Shown here in pieces: positions 13,761-22,069 of a DNA stretch of 25,133 nt. The stretch's first letter is position 1, and every line of letters starts with the position of its first letter. Made by a program: the position numbers and the translations under genes. This stretch comes from DATMNI01 sp035570275 (GTDB lineage: Bacteria > Acidobacteriota > Terriglobia > Bryobacterales > Bryobacteraceae), in NCBI GenBank assembly GCA_035570275.1, contig DATMNI010000375.1:1-25133 (forward strand). Direction: 5' to 3'. Under the pieces are notes generated by a model. The model ran no database searches and was not told where the DNA came from. It was given only the letters and a program-made list of their open reading frames with translations.

Positions 13761-16496
13761 TCACTTCTTCTGGCGAATCAGGACGGCATCTGAGTTGGTG
13801 CTGCCTCGGGAGAGGGCCAGGCGTTTTCCGTCACTGGACCAGGCCCAGGAATAAATGGTGTCGCTGCCGAACCTGGTGAGTTGGCGCGGTGGTGTGCCAT
13901 CCACCGGCTGGAGCCAGATCTGCGAGGTGCCAGCCACATTGGCCGTGTAGGTCAGGGCCGATCCGTCCGGAGTCCAGGTGGGGGACGCGGCGGAAGGGAC
14001 CCCGTAGTCGAACACCTTGACGAAATCGCCGCCGGCCGCGGGCATGATGGCCAATCGCGCACGGCGTCCGGCGGACTCGTCCACGAACAGAAACGCCAGT
14101 TGCCGGCCGTCGGGAGAGATGGACGGCAGGCCAGCAAGGCGCGCGGTGACTTGGGTGGAGCCGCCGCCGTTGACCAAGGTCTTGACGATTCCAGGCTTGC
14201 CGCCGGCGGAGACGTAATACACGGTCTGGCCGTCGCCCGTGACGGCGCCGAGCACTTCGCCGTCGCCCGTCGTGATCTGGCGGAAGGTTGCAGTCGGGAT
14301 ATCGAGCATCCACACATGAAAGACGCCGGTGGTGCGGTTGGAAGTAAAGAAGAGCTGTTTCCCGTCGGTGGTGAGCCGCGGGTTCTGGGCGACGGCGTTG
14401 TCGCCTGTGAGCCGTTTCGGAGTGGACGGCTCACTGGCTTCCCTGATCCACAGATCCATCCCGCCGCCGGACTTGGCGGTATAGACGAGTTTGCCGTCGG
14501 GACTCCAGGCCAGTCCAACGGTGCCGGTATAGTAGGGACCGGTGCTGACGATCTGCTGGACGGCGGCGGGATCGTTGAGGCCGATGACGGAGATTCCGCA
14601 CAGGATGGCGCGCTTGACTGCCAGCAGGGCCTTTCCATCGGCGGTGGAACTGAGACTGGTATAGGTATTGACGTCGTTGGTGACGGCGCGGGGTTCGGCT
14701 CCGGAAGCGGGGACGTGCCAGATTTGAGTCGCGGTGGTGATACCGGGTGTGGCGCCGATCAGAAGGATGCCACTGCTATCGGGAGTCCAGGTGACGTTCA
14801 GGATTACAGCCCAGCGGGCGGGGCCGAGGGTTCGTTCGGTGCCGCCGTTGACGGGCACCAGAACCGGCACGGCGCGAAAACCGTGGGCTCCGGGCGTGAA
14901 CATCCCGATGGCAATCCACTTGCCGTCGGGGGACCAGCCGGGATCGGTGGTAATCGAGATGGGGGCCTTGGCGGTTTTTAGTTGGCGCGGGTCGGACCCG
15001 TCGAGGCGGGTGGACATCAACCGCGTTTCGGTAAGGGAACTATCCAGTCCCAAGTAGGCCATTCTCTGGCCATCGGGAGAGAAGCTCACGGCGCCCCAGA
15101 CACCATCCAGAATCTTGGCTGGCTCGCCCCCCAGGGAGCTGATGCGATACAGCGTAGAGGCCGCCGTGGCGGGCTCCCGGCGCGTGAAGAACAAATAATT
15201 CCCGTCCTGCGAGAAGGTAAGGCCCGAGTAGCGCTGCTTGGAAGGAGGCTGTATCTGCAGCGTGCTGCCGGCGACTACCTGGCGGATTTGCAGACTCGTC
15301 TCGCCGCGCTCGGACTGGGTGAAGACGACGTACCGGCCATCGGGCGAGATGACGGCGTCGCCGACCTTGCCTGAATCGGTCAGCTCTTCGAGTGCGTAGT
15401 TTTGAAAAGGGACCGTCGGGTGAGAGAGGCGGGCGAAGGCAAACCAGGCGGCCAAAACCAGCGCGACGGCAATCGGGAAGGCGAGCCATATCGAGCGGCG
15501 GGTGGTGCGGGCGGGCGGGGCTTCGGGTGCAGCGGGCGCGGCGGCGGGCACGGGTCCGGAAACGCGGGACAGAGCGCCCGATCGGGTGAGGCGGCCGGTG
15601 ACGTTCGAATCCAGAAGGCTGGCTTCCAAGTCCAACCAGCGGCGGATCTCTTTCAAATCGGCCACCAGCCCGGCGCAGGTCTGGTACCGCTGGCCGGCGT
15701 CTTTGGCGAGCGCCTTGGCCACCGCGTTTTCCAGTTCGGGAGGAATGGGAGCGATGCCAGTCAAGGGCAGCGGCGCCTTTTCCAGGATGGCCACGATCTG
15801 GTGACTGGTGGTTTCGCCGGCGAAGGGAGTGTGTCCGGCGATCATCTCATAAAGGACGATGCCGAGGCTGAAGATGTCGCTGCGGGCGTCCACCGTCTGG
15901 CCGCGAGCCTGCTCTGGCGACATATACTGCGCGGTGCCCATAACGGTGCCGAAGCTGGTGATTGCCGGACCCATTAAGACCGTGCCGGAGTCTTCCGGAT
16001 TGGACGGGCGTTCGGCCAGCTTGGCCAAACCGAAGTCGAGGACTTTGACGTAGCCATCGGCGCGGACCATGATGTTTTCGGGCTTGATGTCGCGATGCAC
16101 GATGCCGGCCTGGTGCGCCGCGGCCAGAGCGCTGCCGGCCTGGATGGCGTAGTCGAGCGCTTCGGGCAGGCTGAGGGGACCAGCGGCGATTTGCTGGCGG
16201 AGGGTTTGGCCATCGATGAACTCCGTGGCGATGTAAGGGACGTCGCCCGACTCCCCGATATCGTAGATCGTGATGATGTTGGGGTGGTTGAGCGCGGATG
16301 CGGCGCGGGCTTCCTGGGTGAAGCGGAGAATGCGCTCGGCATCCTTTACAAACTGGGCGGAGAGCAGCTTCAGGGCGACTTTGCGGTCGAGGCGGGTGTC
16401 TTGGGCGAGGTAGACTTCGCCCATGCCGCCGCGTCCGAGAAGACGGGTGAGGCGATAGGCGCCGAGAGTGGAACCTTCTGTGGCTTGGAAGGGCAC
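13761..16496 (-). CDS. Membrane Ser/Thr protein kinase with extracytoplasmic TolB/WD40-like propeller
   Basis: This is a Hanks-type signalling kinase with an N-terminal cytoplasmic kinase domain and a C-terminal sensor half outside the membrane. The 911 residues comprise the glycine loop GRGGMGEVY (21-29), catalytic Lys43, HRDIKPEN (catalytic Asp136), DFGLAK (Asp154), SPEQARG and DIFSLGIVLYEM. A Pro/Ala-rich juxtamembrane stretch (315-330) and one transmembrane helix (about 336-356) follow. After that come about 550 residues with repeated SPDGRYVVF/SPDGKW-type blades, as in TolB and WD40-like propellers. The start is GTG at 16496 with GAGAG a few bases upstream. It lies 56 bases after the TPR gene, in the same direction, and is probably cotranscribed with it. 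This architecture is common in Acidobacteria; the ligand is unknown. Confidence 0.93.
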   Translation of the reverse strand: MPFQATEGSTLGAYRLTRLLGRGGMGEVYLAQDTRLDRKVALKLLSAQFVKDAERILRFTQEARAASALNHPNIITIYDIGESGDVPYIATEFIDGQTLRQQIAAGPLSLPEALDYAIQAGSALAAAHQAGIVHRDIKPENIMVRADGYVKVLDFGLAKLAERPSNPEDSGTVLMGPAITSFGTVMGTAQYMSPEQARGQTVDARSDIFSLGIVLYEMIAGHTPFAGETTSHQIVAILEKAPLPLTGIAPIPPELENAVAKALAKDAGQRYQTCAGLVADLKEIRRWLDLEASLLDSNVTGRLTRSGALSRVSGPVPAAAPAAPEAPPARTTRRSIWLAFPIAVALVLAAWFAFARLSHPTVPFQNYALEELTDSGKVGDAVISPDGRYVVFTQSERGETSLQIRQVVAGSTLQIQPPSKQRYSGLTFSQDGNYLFFTRREPATAASTLYRISSLGGEPAKILDGVWGAVSFSPDGQRMAYLGLDSSLTETRLMSTRLDGSDPRQLKTAKAPISITTDPGWSPDGKWIAIGMFTPGAHGFRAVPVLVPVNGGTERTLGPARWAVILNVTWTPDSSGILLIGATPGITTATQIWHVPASGAEPRAVTNDVNTYTSLSSTADGKALLAVKRAILCGISVIGLNDPAAVQQIVSTGPYYTGTVGLAWSPDGKLVYTAKSGGGMDLWIREASEPSTPKRLTGDNAVAQNPRLTTDGKQLFFTSNRTTGVFHVWMLDIPTATFRQITTGDGEVLGAVTGDGQTVYYVSAGGKPGIVKTLVNGGGSTQVTARLAGLPSISPDGRQLAFLFVDESAGRRARLAIMPAAGGDFVKVFDYGVPSAASPTWTPDGSALTYTANVAGTSQIWLQPVDGTPPRQLTRFGSDTIYSWAWSSDGKRLALSRGSTNSDAVLIRQKK

Positions 16497-16552
16497 GGGC
16501 TCTCATTCTAGCGCACCGTCCGGTCGCAGCTTGCGGGCGAGCCCGCCTTACA

Positions 16553-17536
16553 TTACTTCTGGCGGAAGGACGAGACATCCACGGTCATGCCGACTCCGTT
16601 CAGGCGCGCGCTTTGCTGGAGTGCGGCGCGGGAACGGGCTTCCAGAACTTTGGCTTCGGACTTGCGGCCGCAGTCACGGAGGAAACCGGCGTAGTTGTGC
16701 AGCATGATGCCGAACTGTGGATGCTCCGGGCCCAATTGCGCTTCGGAGATTTGAATCGACCGGCGGTATGCGGCGTCGGCCAGGTCGCGGAGGCCGAGAG
16801 CGGCGTAGGTGTCTCCAAGATTGTTGTGCACGCGGGCAAGCAGGGGGTGGTCGGGGCCGCTATCGGATTCGATCACGGCTAGCGCTTGTTCCAGCAAACG
16901 CCGGGATTCTACGTTTTGCTTCTCTTTGCGGCGCACAAAAGCCAGGTTGTTCAAGGCGATTCCCACGTCGCGCTGGCCGCCGGGCTGGTTTTCAAAGACG
17001 TGAATCGCCTGGGCCAACAAATGGTCGGCTTCGGAATACTTGGCGCGCTTGATGAGCACATCGGCAAGAACACTCCGGGCCTTGGCGAGCTGCGGGCTGT
17101 CAGGTTGCAGCAGGGCTTCGTCGATTGCCATGGCCTGGCGAATCAGCGGTTCCGCTCTACCGAAATCGCCCTCCTCCACGTAGACCGCCGACAGGTTGTT
17201 GAGCAAGGAAGCGTACTCCTGAGAATTCTTACCCTTCGCGTGCTCCACCAATGCGAGCGCCCGCTGGTACAGGCGGATGGCGTCGGAGTATCGGCCCAGT
17301 GCGTCGTAAGTCAGCGCCAGCTTATTCAGCGTCAACTGCAGGCGCCGGTCACCCGGCCCGAGGGTGGCGGCGAGCCGAAGCGCCGACTCGTACCCAAGGG
17401 CGGCTTCCTGGTACTGGCCTTTTTGGTCCAACGTGTCGGCGCGGTTTACCATCTGCGCCCACTCGGACGTCTGGGAGGCCGCGCCGGTTGATGCCGCTGC
17501 CGATATCATGACGGATGCTATGAAGACGTATCTCAT
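16553..17536 (-). CDS. Exported tetratricopeptide-repeat protein
   Basis: The 327-residue protein starts with a signal peptide (MRYVFIASVMISAAASTGAA) and contains about six TPR units of the kinesin-light-chain type. Examples are LNKLALTYDALGRYSDAIRLYQRALAL in part, LLNNLSAVYVEEGDFGRAE, LNNLAFVRRKEKQN and VHNNLGDTYAALGLRDLAD. Such repeats are protein-protein binding scaffolds. GGAGG at 17542-17546 supports ATG 17536. The gene precedes the Ser/Thr kinase by 56 bases, so the exported TPR protein may act with the kinase's extracytoplasmic propeller, which is inference. A hairpin plus T-run lies just before its ribosome site. Confidence 0.88.
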   Translation of the reverse strand: MRYVFIASVMISAAASTGAASQTSEWAQMVNRADTLDQKGQYQEAALGYESALRLAATLGPGDRRLQLTLNKLALTYDALGRYSDAIRLYQRALALVEHAKGKNSQEYASLLNNLSAVYVEEGDFGRAEPLIRQAMAIDEALLQPDSPQLAKARSVLADVLIKRAKYSEADHLLAQAIHVFENQPGGQRDVGIALNNLAFVRRKEKQNVESRRLLEQALAVIESDSGPDHPLLARVHNNLGDTYAALGLRDLADAAYRRSIQISEAQLGPEHPQFGIMLHNYAGFLRDCGRKSEAKVLEARSRAALQQSARLNGVGMTVDVSSFRQK

Positions 17537-17554
17537 GACAACCTCCGGAAAATG

Positions 17555-17593
17555 AAAAAGGCCGCCGCCGGGGTTTTGGTCCCAGCGGCGGCC
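17555..17593 (-). terminator. Rho-independent terminator-like hairpin in front of the TPR gene
   Basis: On the minus strand GGCCGCCGC (17593-17585) pairs perfectly with GCGGCGGCC (17568-17560). An inner GGG/CCC pairing extends the stem, and TTTTT follows at 17559-17555. The T-run ends only 9 bases before the GGAGG of the TPR gene. It may terminate transcription from the small gene at 17697-17891, or act as an attenuator for the TPR-kinase operon. Confidence 0.75.
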
Positions 17594-17696
17594 TCCAAGT
17601 ATTTTGGTCAGCCGCGCAACCTACAGCGCGCAAACTACCCTCGACAATTACACAACGTTAGGAAAATCGACCGATCACAAAAAGCGATGGTCCGTC

Positions 17697-17891
17697 CTAC
17701 GTGAACTTGATCTTTTTGCGGGTCATCTCAGCCAGAACGGGCAGGCCGTCCTGGATACTGAGCCGTTCAATCTCTCCGTGCCGCAACTCGCGGCAGTAGC
17801 GAATAAACTCGCGCCACGCGGGGGGCAGGGCGGCATCCGCGGCGGCGGTTACCACGTGCGGGGATATGAACGGCCGTGTGCCCTCGCTCAT
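17697..17891 (-). CDS. Small 64-residue protein, conserved-looking, function unknown
   Basis: The product contains WREFIRYCRELRHGEIERLS and IQDGLPVLAE, and ends in RKKIKFT. The GEIERLxIQDGLPV pattern recalls small YezD/DUF2292-like proteins (a beta hairpin with an IQDG turn), but I cannot confirm this. The reading frame uses normal codons, has an ATG start, and is followed 100 bases later by a strong terminator-like hairpin, which supports a real gene. The upstream ribosome site is weak. It is likely cytoplasmic. Confidence 0.6.
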   Translation of the reverse strand: MSEGTRPFISPHVVTAAADAALPPAWREFIRYCRELRHGEIERLSIQDGLPVLAEMTRKKIKFT

Positions 17892-17998
17892 CGGTTACCC
17901 GTATAGACGCAGATCTTGGCCGGAAGTTTAGTCTAATTGCAAAAATAATTTGCCGGCCCTTGCGGTGAGGGTGCTTAAGCACGCTTACTGGGCTACCT
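17892..17998 (-). promoter_or_regulatory. Intergenic region between secreted ConA-like gene and the small gene
   Basis: A perfect 12-bp palindrome GTGCTTAAGCAC lies at 17971-17982, close after the stop of the gene ending at 17999. An AT-rich inverted repeat GCAAA-TTATT-TTTGC (minus strand, around 17939-17953) may belong to the promoter of the small gene. Neither has a T-run typical of a terminator. No -35/-10 pair is certain. Confidence 0.4.
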
Positions 17999-18736
17999 TT
18001 ACGGCGCCGGGGTCACGGTGTAATCGTCGAAGTAACTGACGCTGTCCGTTTTCGACCAAACTCCCACCTTGCCGGACACGGCCTCAGGCAAAGTGTATTG
18101 CAACAGCAGCTTGCCATTCAGGTAACTTTCGAGCCTGGTTCCCTGGACGGCAATTTTCATGGAGTACCACTCCCTGGTCTTGAGCGGCATGTCTTCGGAG
18201 CCCTTTTTGACGAACTTGCGGGTGCCCTTGTTGAAGGTCCACAGAACCAGATTGTCTTCCTTGCCGTTGAAGCGCACGGTAAGGTAATCCCCGTTGGGTT
18301 TGACGTTAAAAAGGATGCCGGCGCACTGATCGAGCGCGCCCTCCACAATCTGGAACCGCATGGCGATTTCGCCGTTCTTGAAATCGTCCACGCCCTGCGC
18401 AACGGCGTATGGAAAATAGGCGAAGGCCTTGACGTTGTCGATGAAATCCTCGTGTTTGGAACCGTAGATGAGGCGGGCCTTGTCGGCCAGGCCGCCGGAG
18501 GGATCGCCGCGCTTCCACTGCCTGCCATCCACCATCAGGATGTTCTTGCCGCCCGAGGTGGCGACGATCCAGTTGCCGACGATGGGGAGAAAGTGAGTGG
18601 GCTCGGCGCCGGTTTTTTCCTTGTCCACGTCGATGCGGATGGTCTTGGCGGTTTGGGCGAAGGCCAGAAACCCGGCGGCCAGAATCGCGGCCGGAATCAA
18701 CGATGCTGCGATCGATCCAGTATGAGTTCGCTTCAC
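17999..18736 (-). CDS. Secreted concanavalin-like (DUF1080/LamG-type) protein
   Basis: The 245-residue product has a signal peptide (SIAASLIPAAILAAGFLAFAQ) and a beta-sandwich domain with features of the 3-keto-disaccharide hydrolase/LamG fold. These are CAGILFNVKPNGDYLTVRFNG, EWYSMKIAVQGTRLESYLNGK and a final GKVGVWSKTDSVSYFDDYTV. Such domains bind or hydrolyse glycans, but no catalytic residues can be named here. The GTG start at 18736 has GGAG six bases upstream and lies 2 bases after the stop of the permease gene, so this is the last gene of a four-gene operon. A longer frame to 18793 overlaps the permease and is unlikely. Confidence 0.75.
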   Translation of the reverse strand: MKRTHTGSIAASLIPAAILAAGFLAFAQTAKTIRIDVDKEKTGAEPTHFLPIVGNWIVATSGGKNILMVDGRQWKRGDPSGGLADKARLIYGSKHEDFIDNVKAFAYFPYAVAQGVDDFKNGEIAMRFQIVEGALDQCAGILFNVKPNGDYLTVRFNGKEDNLVLWTFNKGTRKFVKKGSEDMPLKTREWYSMKIAVQGTRLESYLNGKLLLQYTLPEAVSGKVGVWSKTDSVSYFDDYTVTPAP

Positions 18737-18738
18737 AA

Positions 18739-20097
18739 TCAGCTCCTGATTCGAAAATACATCCACCCCGCCGCCACCACCGCCAGCGGCCACAGTGCGT
18801 AATACAACCAGGCGGCGCCGCGAGGTTCCACGGCCAGCGGGTGGCCGGCTGTACGCCAGGCTGGAAACTCTCCGGCGGCGGTCACGGATCCGGTTTCGGC
18901 GCGCACCGGCGGCGGCACGCGGGCGAGTTGATAGAGTGTATCCAATACTATCGGTTCCGTAGTAGACCGGCTCATCGCCTGGCGGCCGGCCAAATGGTAC
19001 CAGACCTCGCCGTAGTGGTCGCCGGCTGCTTCGAAAAGCCCGGAGCGAGTGTGTGCGGCATAGGTCACGTTGACGGCCGGCAGGATGCGGGAGAGCTTGC
19101 CGAGGATGTTACGGTCGAGATCCATCAGCCTGGGATCTTCGGGCGAGAGGAAGACGGTCACAGCCAAAGGCTGGCGGATTTGACGGAGTGCGGCTTCATC
19201 GGCGACGGGAAACGAGTTGCGCCGGTTCTCGCTGACGTCCCAAGTGCCTCGCAGCAGCGAACCGCCCCAGAGCGTCAAGGCCAGGAGGAGCGCCAGCCCG
19301 GCGGAACGGACCAGGCGGGTGCTCAAGCGGCGGCCCTCGGTAAGCCAGATTCCAGCCAGCGCGAAACCGGCGATGCCGAGAGTGAGCGTGACGGCGACCG
19401 TGCTGCCGCGGAGCAGGCCCTGCTCGAAGATGCGCAACCCGGAAGCCGGCGTGTACGACGCCAGTTTCTGAAGCCACCCGCCGCGGCCCGCGGCGATGAA
19501 GTCGAGCGCCCAGGTGCCCACAATGAAGCCCAATGTGGCGATGGCCGCGCTGGCGGCGCCGGTGGCGATGGCGGCCGCGGCTACGGCGACGCCGGCGCTG
19601 AGGACGACGCGCAGCAGATGGCCCAGCAGCAGGTTCAGCACTTCGGGCGCGTAGAGCGAACCGCCGTAGAGCTTCCACAGGACCAGCGCCGCGAAGCCGG
19701 GCGTCCAGGCGAGCAGCCAACCGGCCAGCAAGGCTATGCACTTGGCGGCGAGCATGGCGGCCACGCTGGCGGGCGATTGCAGCATCAGCTTCCATGCGCC
19801 GCTGGCCTTTTCGGCGGAAATGAGGCGGATGGCGACAAAAGGAAATAGCAGCGTGACGGCGAGGTCGTACGCGCCGAAGGTGGGGACCAGCATGCCATCG
19901 AGCGGTGAGAGTCCCTGGGACAGCGCGGCGGGGCCGCCATGGATGCCGCTGGCTTCGGCGTAGATGTCGACGGCGGTGATGAAGCCGTGGCCGGCCAGGG
20001 GGCCGATCATCAGCAGCAGCAGCCAGAAGGCGCGGGAGGCCAGGAGTTCACGGAATTCCTTGGAGAGGAGCCAGGCAAAACGGGGAACGCCGGGCAT
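18739..20097 (-). CDS. ABC-2 type permease with C-terminal GldG-like extracytoplasmic part
   Basis: This is the membrane component of an ABC exporter. From ATG 20097 it has 452 residues. The first half has five or six helices (for example FWLLLLMIGPLAGHGFITAV, YDLAVTLLFPFVAIRLI, ALLAGWLLAWTPGFAALVLW) and the LISAEKASGAW segment typical of ABC-2/GldF permeases. A helix follows (SAGLALLLALTLWGGSLL), then a soluble stretch with QPLAVTVFLSPEDPRLMDLD, resembling the start of GldG/ABC_transp_aux proteins, and a last helix (YYALWPLAVVAAGWMYF). It looks like GldF fused to a shortened GldG. The frame stays open to 20412 but that part is a shadow of the ATPase gene. The start has no strong ribosome site, so it could lie slightly upstream. 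A 67-base gap separates it from the ATPase. Confidence 0.82.
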   Translation of the reverse strand: MPGVPRFAWLLSKEFRELLASRAFWLLLLMIGPLAGHGFITAVDIYAEASGIHGGPAALSQGLSPLDGMLVPTFGAYDLAVTLLFPFVAIRLISAEKASGAWKLMLQSPASVAAMLAAKCIALLAGWLLAWTPGFAALVLWKLYGGSLYAPEVLNLLLGHLLRVVLSAGVAVAAAAIATGAASAAIATLGFIVGTWALDFIAAGRGGWLQKLASYTPASGLRIFEQGLLRGSTVAVTLTLGIAGFALAGIWLTEGRRLSTRLVRSAGLALLLALTLWGGSLLRGTWDVSENRRNSFPVADEAALRQIRQPLAVTVFLSPEDPRLMDLDRNILGKLSRILPAVNVTYAAHTRSGLFEAAGDHYGEVWYHLAGRQAMSRSTTEPIVLDTLYQLARVPPPVRAETGSVTAAGEFPAWRTAGHPLAVEPRGAAWLYYALWPLAVVAAGWMYFRIRS

Positions 20098-20164
20098 CCA
20101 CGGGAAGCGGCCAGGCTGCGAAGCCAAAACAACGCAGCCAGGAATGGCTTTGCTACCTGGCGTG

Positions 20165-20902
20165 CTACGTGAGGGCAAGGAAGATCTCCTCCAGGCCACC
20201 CTCGGCCAGGCCGGCTTGCGCGCGCAATTCGGGCAGCGTGCCTTCGCCCACAACCTGGCCCCGGCTGAGCAGCACCAGGCGGTCGCACATGCGGGCGGCA
20301 TCGACCAGTTGATGAATGGAGACGAAGAGCGTGCGGCCCGCCAGCGGAACGGATCGCAGCAGGGCCATGACATCGCGGGTCTGGCGGAAGTCCAGGCCGT
20401 CGAAAGGCTCATCCAGCAGCAGCAAGGGATGAGGCGTTAACAGGCCGAGCGCCAGCAGCACGCGCTTAGCTTCCCCCTTGGAGAGCGACCCCACGCGCGA
20501 CTTCATCAAGGCTTCGAGTTTCAACGCGGCTGCCAAGTCGGTAATCGAGGGTCTGACCCCGTGGCCACTCGGCTTTGTGTACAACGCTTCAAAAAAGGAC
20601 AGGATCCAATACACCGGTTGGGCGGCCCACGGCCGGATGCCATCGGGCAGATAGAACAGCGACTGCTTGCGATGGGCGGGGGCGAGCGCGCGGCCGCGGA
20701 ATGCGACTTCGCCCGAATCGGTGGGGAGCAGCCCCGCCAGGCATTCGAAGAGCGTGGTCTTGCCGGAGCCGTTGGGGCCGATGAGGCCGAGCACTTCATT
20801 TTCGCGCACCGAAAAAGCGGTGTTGCGCAGCGCGAAGTTGGGGCCGAAGCGCTTGGAGATTGCCTTGGCGGAGAGCAACGGCGGAGGGGTTTCAATTGGC
20901 AT
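20165..20902 (-). CDS. ABC transporter ATP-binding protein
   Basis: This ATPase powers the neighbouring permease. The 245-residue protein has Walker A GPNGSGKTT, a degenerate signature LSKGEAKR in place of LSGGQ, Walker B LLLLDEPFDGLD and the switch histidine in SIHQ. It resembles the CcmA/GldA-type ATPases of ABC-2 exporters. I chose ATG 20902, which overlaps the end of the upstream propeller gene by 11 bases and has AGGA upstream; the in-frame ATG at 20953 would lie deeper in that gene. Confidence 0.92.
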   Translation of the reverse strand: MPIETPPPLLSAKAISKRFGPNFALRNTAFSVRENEVLGLIGPNGSGKTTLFECLAGLLPTDSGEVAFRGRALAPAHRKQSLFYLPDGIRPWAAQPVYWILSFFEALYTKPSGHGVRPSITDLAAALKLEALMKSRVGSLSKGEAKRVLLALGLLTPHPLLLLDEPFDGLDFRQTRDVMALLRSVPLAGRTLFVSIHQLVDAARMCDRLVLLSRGQVVGEGTLPELRAQAGLAEGGLEEIFLALT

Positions 20903-21941
20903 GGAACTGGGCAATCCTGCCACGCGCGCCCACGGCCCATCCGGCGGTTCCAATAAAACTCATGGCGTTGTAGGAGCCGCTATCAAACAGCTTCCAGCTT
21001 TTTCCGGAATCGGTGGAGACATCGGAGCCGGAAGTGCCGGTGACCAGCCACATGTTTTTTTCGCGCACGTAGACGACGGCGGAACGGAAGCCTTTGGGGA
21101 CCGGCATGGGGGCGGGGACCGGGGCGGGCGCGGCAGGCGCGGCAGGCGTGGTCCAGGTTCGGCCGCCATCCTCGGTGATGGCGATGTTCTGGCGCTGTTC
21201 CTGGTCCTTGGCGTAGTCGCCGCCGACGGCGACGCCGTGGCGGGCATCGGAGAAGGCCAGGGAGAAGACGCCGGCGCTCGGGCCATCGTTGCGGATGGGT
21301 GTGGCGGCAACCGTCCAGGAACGGCCGCGGTCCTTAGAGTGAAACACGCGGGCGCCCTGGGGACCGCCGGTGCCGAACCAGACTTTTTGCTTTCCCAAGA
21401 TGAACAGACAGGTGTTGCTGGCGGCGAAGGCGCCCTCATTGGGGACGGCCGGGGGCGTGTGCTGGCGCTGCCAATGCCCGCCGCCATCGCTGGTGGTCCA
21501 AATGGCGAACTGGCCAGCGGCCGACTCACCCACCGGGTCGCCCAGGACGATGCCGTGGGTGGCGTCCCAGAAGGCGATGGCATCGAAAAAGCCTTTGGGG
21601 TCGGGGTTGGTGAACTGGAGCGTCCAGTGGCCGCCGGCATCGGTGGTTTTGTAGATGCGGGCTTTGTCTCCCGAACCGCTGCTGAGGAGATAGACCGTGC
21701 GGCCGTCGATGGCGCGGATGCCGCGGAAGTCGAGCGATTCGGCGCCCGGAACCTTCGACACCTGCCAGGTGGCGCCGCCATCGGTGGTGGTCAGGCAGGT
21801 GCCGCCGGTGCCGCTGGCCCACACCACTTTTGCATTGACCGCGCTCACGCCGCGCAGGCCGGCAGTGGTCCCGCTGGTCTGGTTCACCCAGGATTGGGCG
21901 CAGGCGAGGCCGGCGAGAAAGAGAGCGGGCAGGAGTTTCAT
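20892..21941 (-). CDS. Secreted Asp-box (BNR/Ycf48-like) beta-propeller protein
   Basis: The 349-residue protein has a short signal peptide (MKLLPALFLAGLACAQS) and six Asp-box motifs: TTDGGATW, TTDAGGHW, TSDGGGHW, SKDRGRSW, TEDGGRTW and STDSGKSW. The motifs mark turns in a propeller, as in Ycf48/HCF136 and sialidase-like proteins. A Pro/Ala-rich loop (TPAAPAAPAPVPAPMPVPKG) interrupts the later blades. There are no photosynthesis genes, so a Photosystem II role is not implied; a scaffold or binding role for the exporter is possible. It is the first gene of the operon and overlaps the ATPase gene. The ribosome site is weak. Confidence 0.85.
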   Translation of the reverse strand: MKLLPALFLAGLACAQSWVNQTSGTTAGLRGVSAVNAKVVWASGTGGTCLTTTDGGATWQVSKVPGAESLDFRGIRAIDGRTVYLLSSGSGDKARIYKTTDAGGHWTLQFTNPDPKGFFDAIAFWDATHGIVLGDPVGESAAGQFAIWTTSDGGGHWQRQHTPPAVPNEGAFAASNTCLFILGKQKVWFGTGGPQGARVFHSKDRGRSWTVAATPIRNDGPSAGVFSLAFSDARHGVAVGGDYAKDQEQRQNIAITEDGGRTWTTPAAPAAPAPVPAPMPVPKGFRSAVVYVREKNMWLVTGTSGSDVSTDSGKSWKLFDSGSYNAMSFIGTAGWAVGARGRIAQFHAN

Positions 21942-21975
21942 GCAGATCTTATGGTATCGGAAGTCGTCAGGCGTC

Positions 21976-22066
21976 AGTCGTCAGTCATCAGTTAAACCAG
22001 CGCAGCACGCGCATGCGCCGGGGGCGCGGTGCCAAAACTGATGACTGACAACTGATGACTGATAAC
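21976..22066. repeat. TCAGTCATCAGTT inverted and direct repeats in a divergent intergenic region
   Basis: AGTCGTCAGTCATCAGTT (21976-21993) and AACTGATGACTGACAACT (22036-22053) are 18-bp inverted repeats with one mismatch, separated by 42 GC-rich bases. AACTGATGACTGATAAC (22050-22066) repeats the right arm directly. The location is between the start of the propeller gene (minus) and the padR gene (plus). It may be a regulator site or another dispersed repeat. Confidence 0.8.
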
Positions 22067-22069
22067 TTC

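Noticed and set aside
13881..14981. 366-codon plus-strand frame opposite the Ser/Thr kinase propeller
   Set aside because: It is Gly/Asp-rich shadow sequence opposite repeated SPDG codons, with no ribosome site or recognisable domain.
20098..20412. N-terminal extension of the ABC permease frame
   Set aside because: Most of it is the ATPase gene read in another frame; its residues are rich in Trp, Arg and Ser and do not resemble a permease.
20892..21941. Ycf48-like protein as a photosystem assembly factor
   Set aside because: The window holds no photosynthesis genes and Asp-box propellers are widespread; only the fold is supported.
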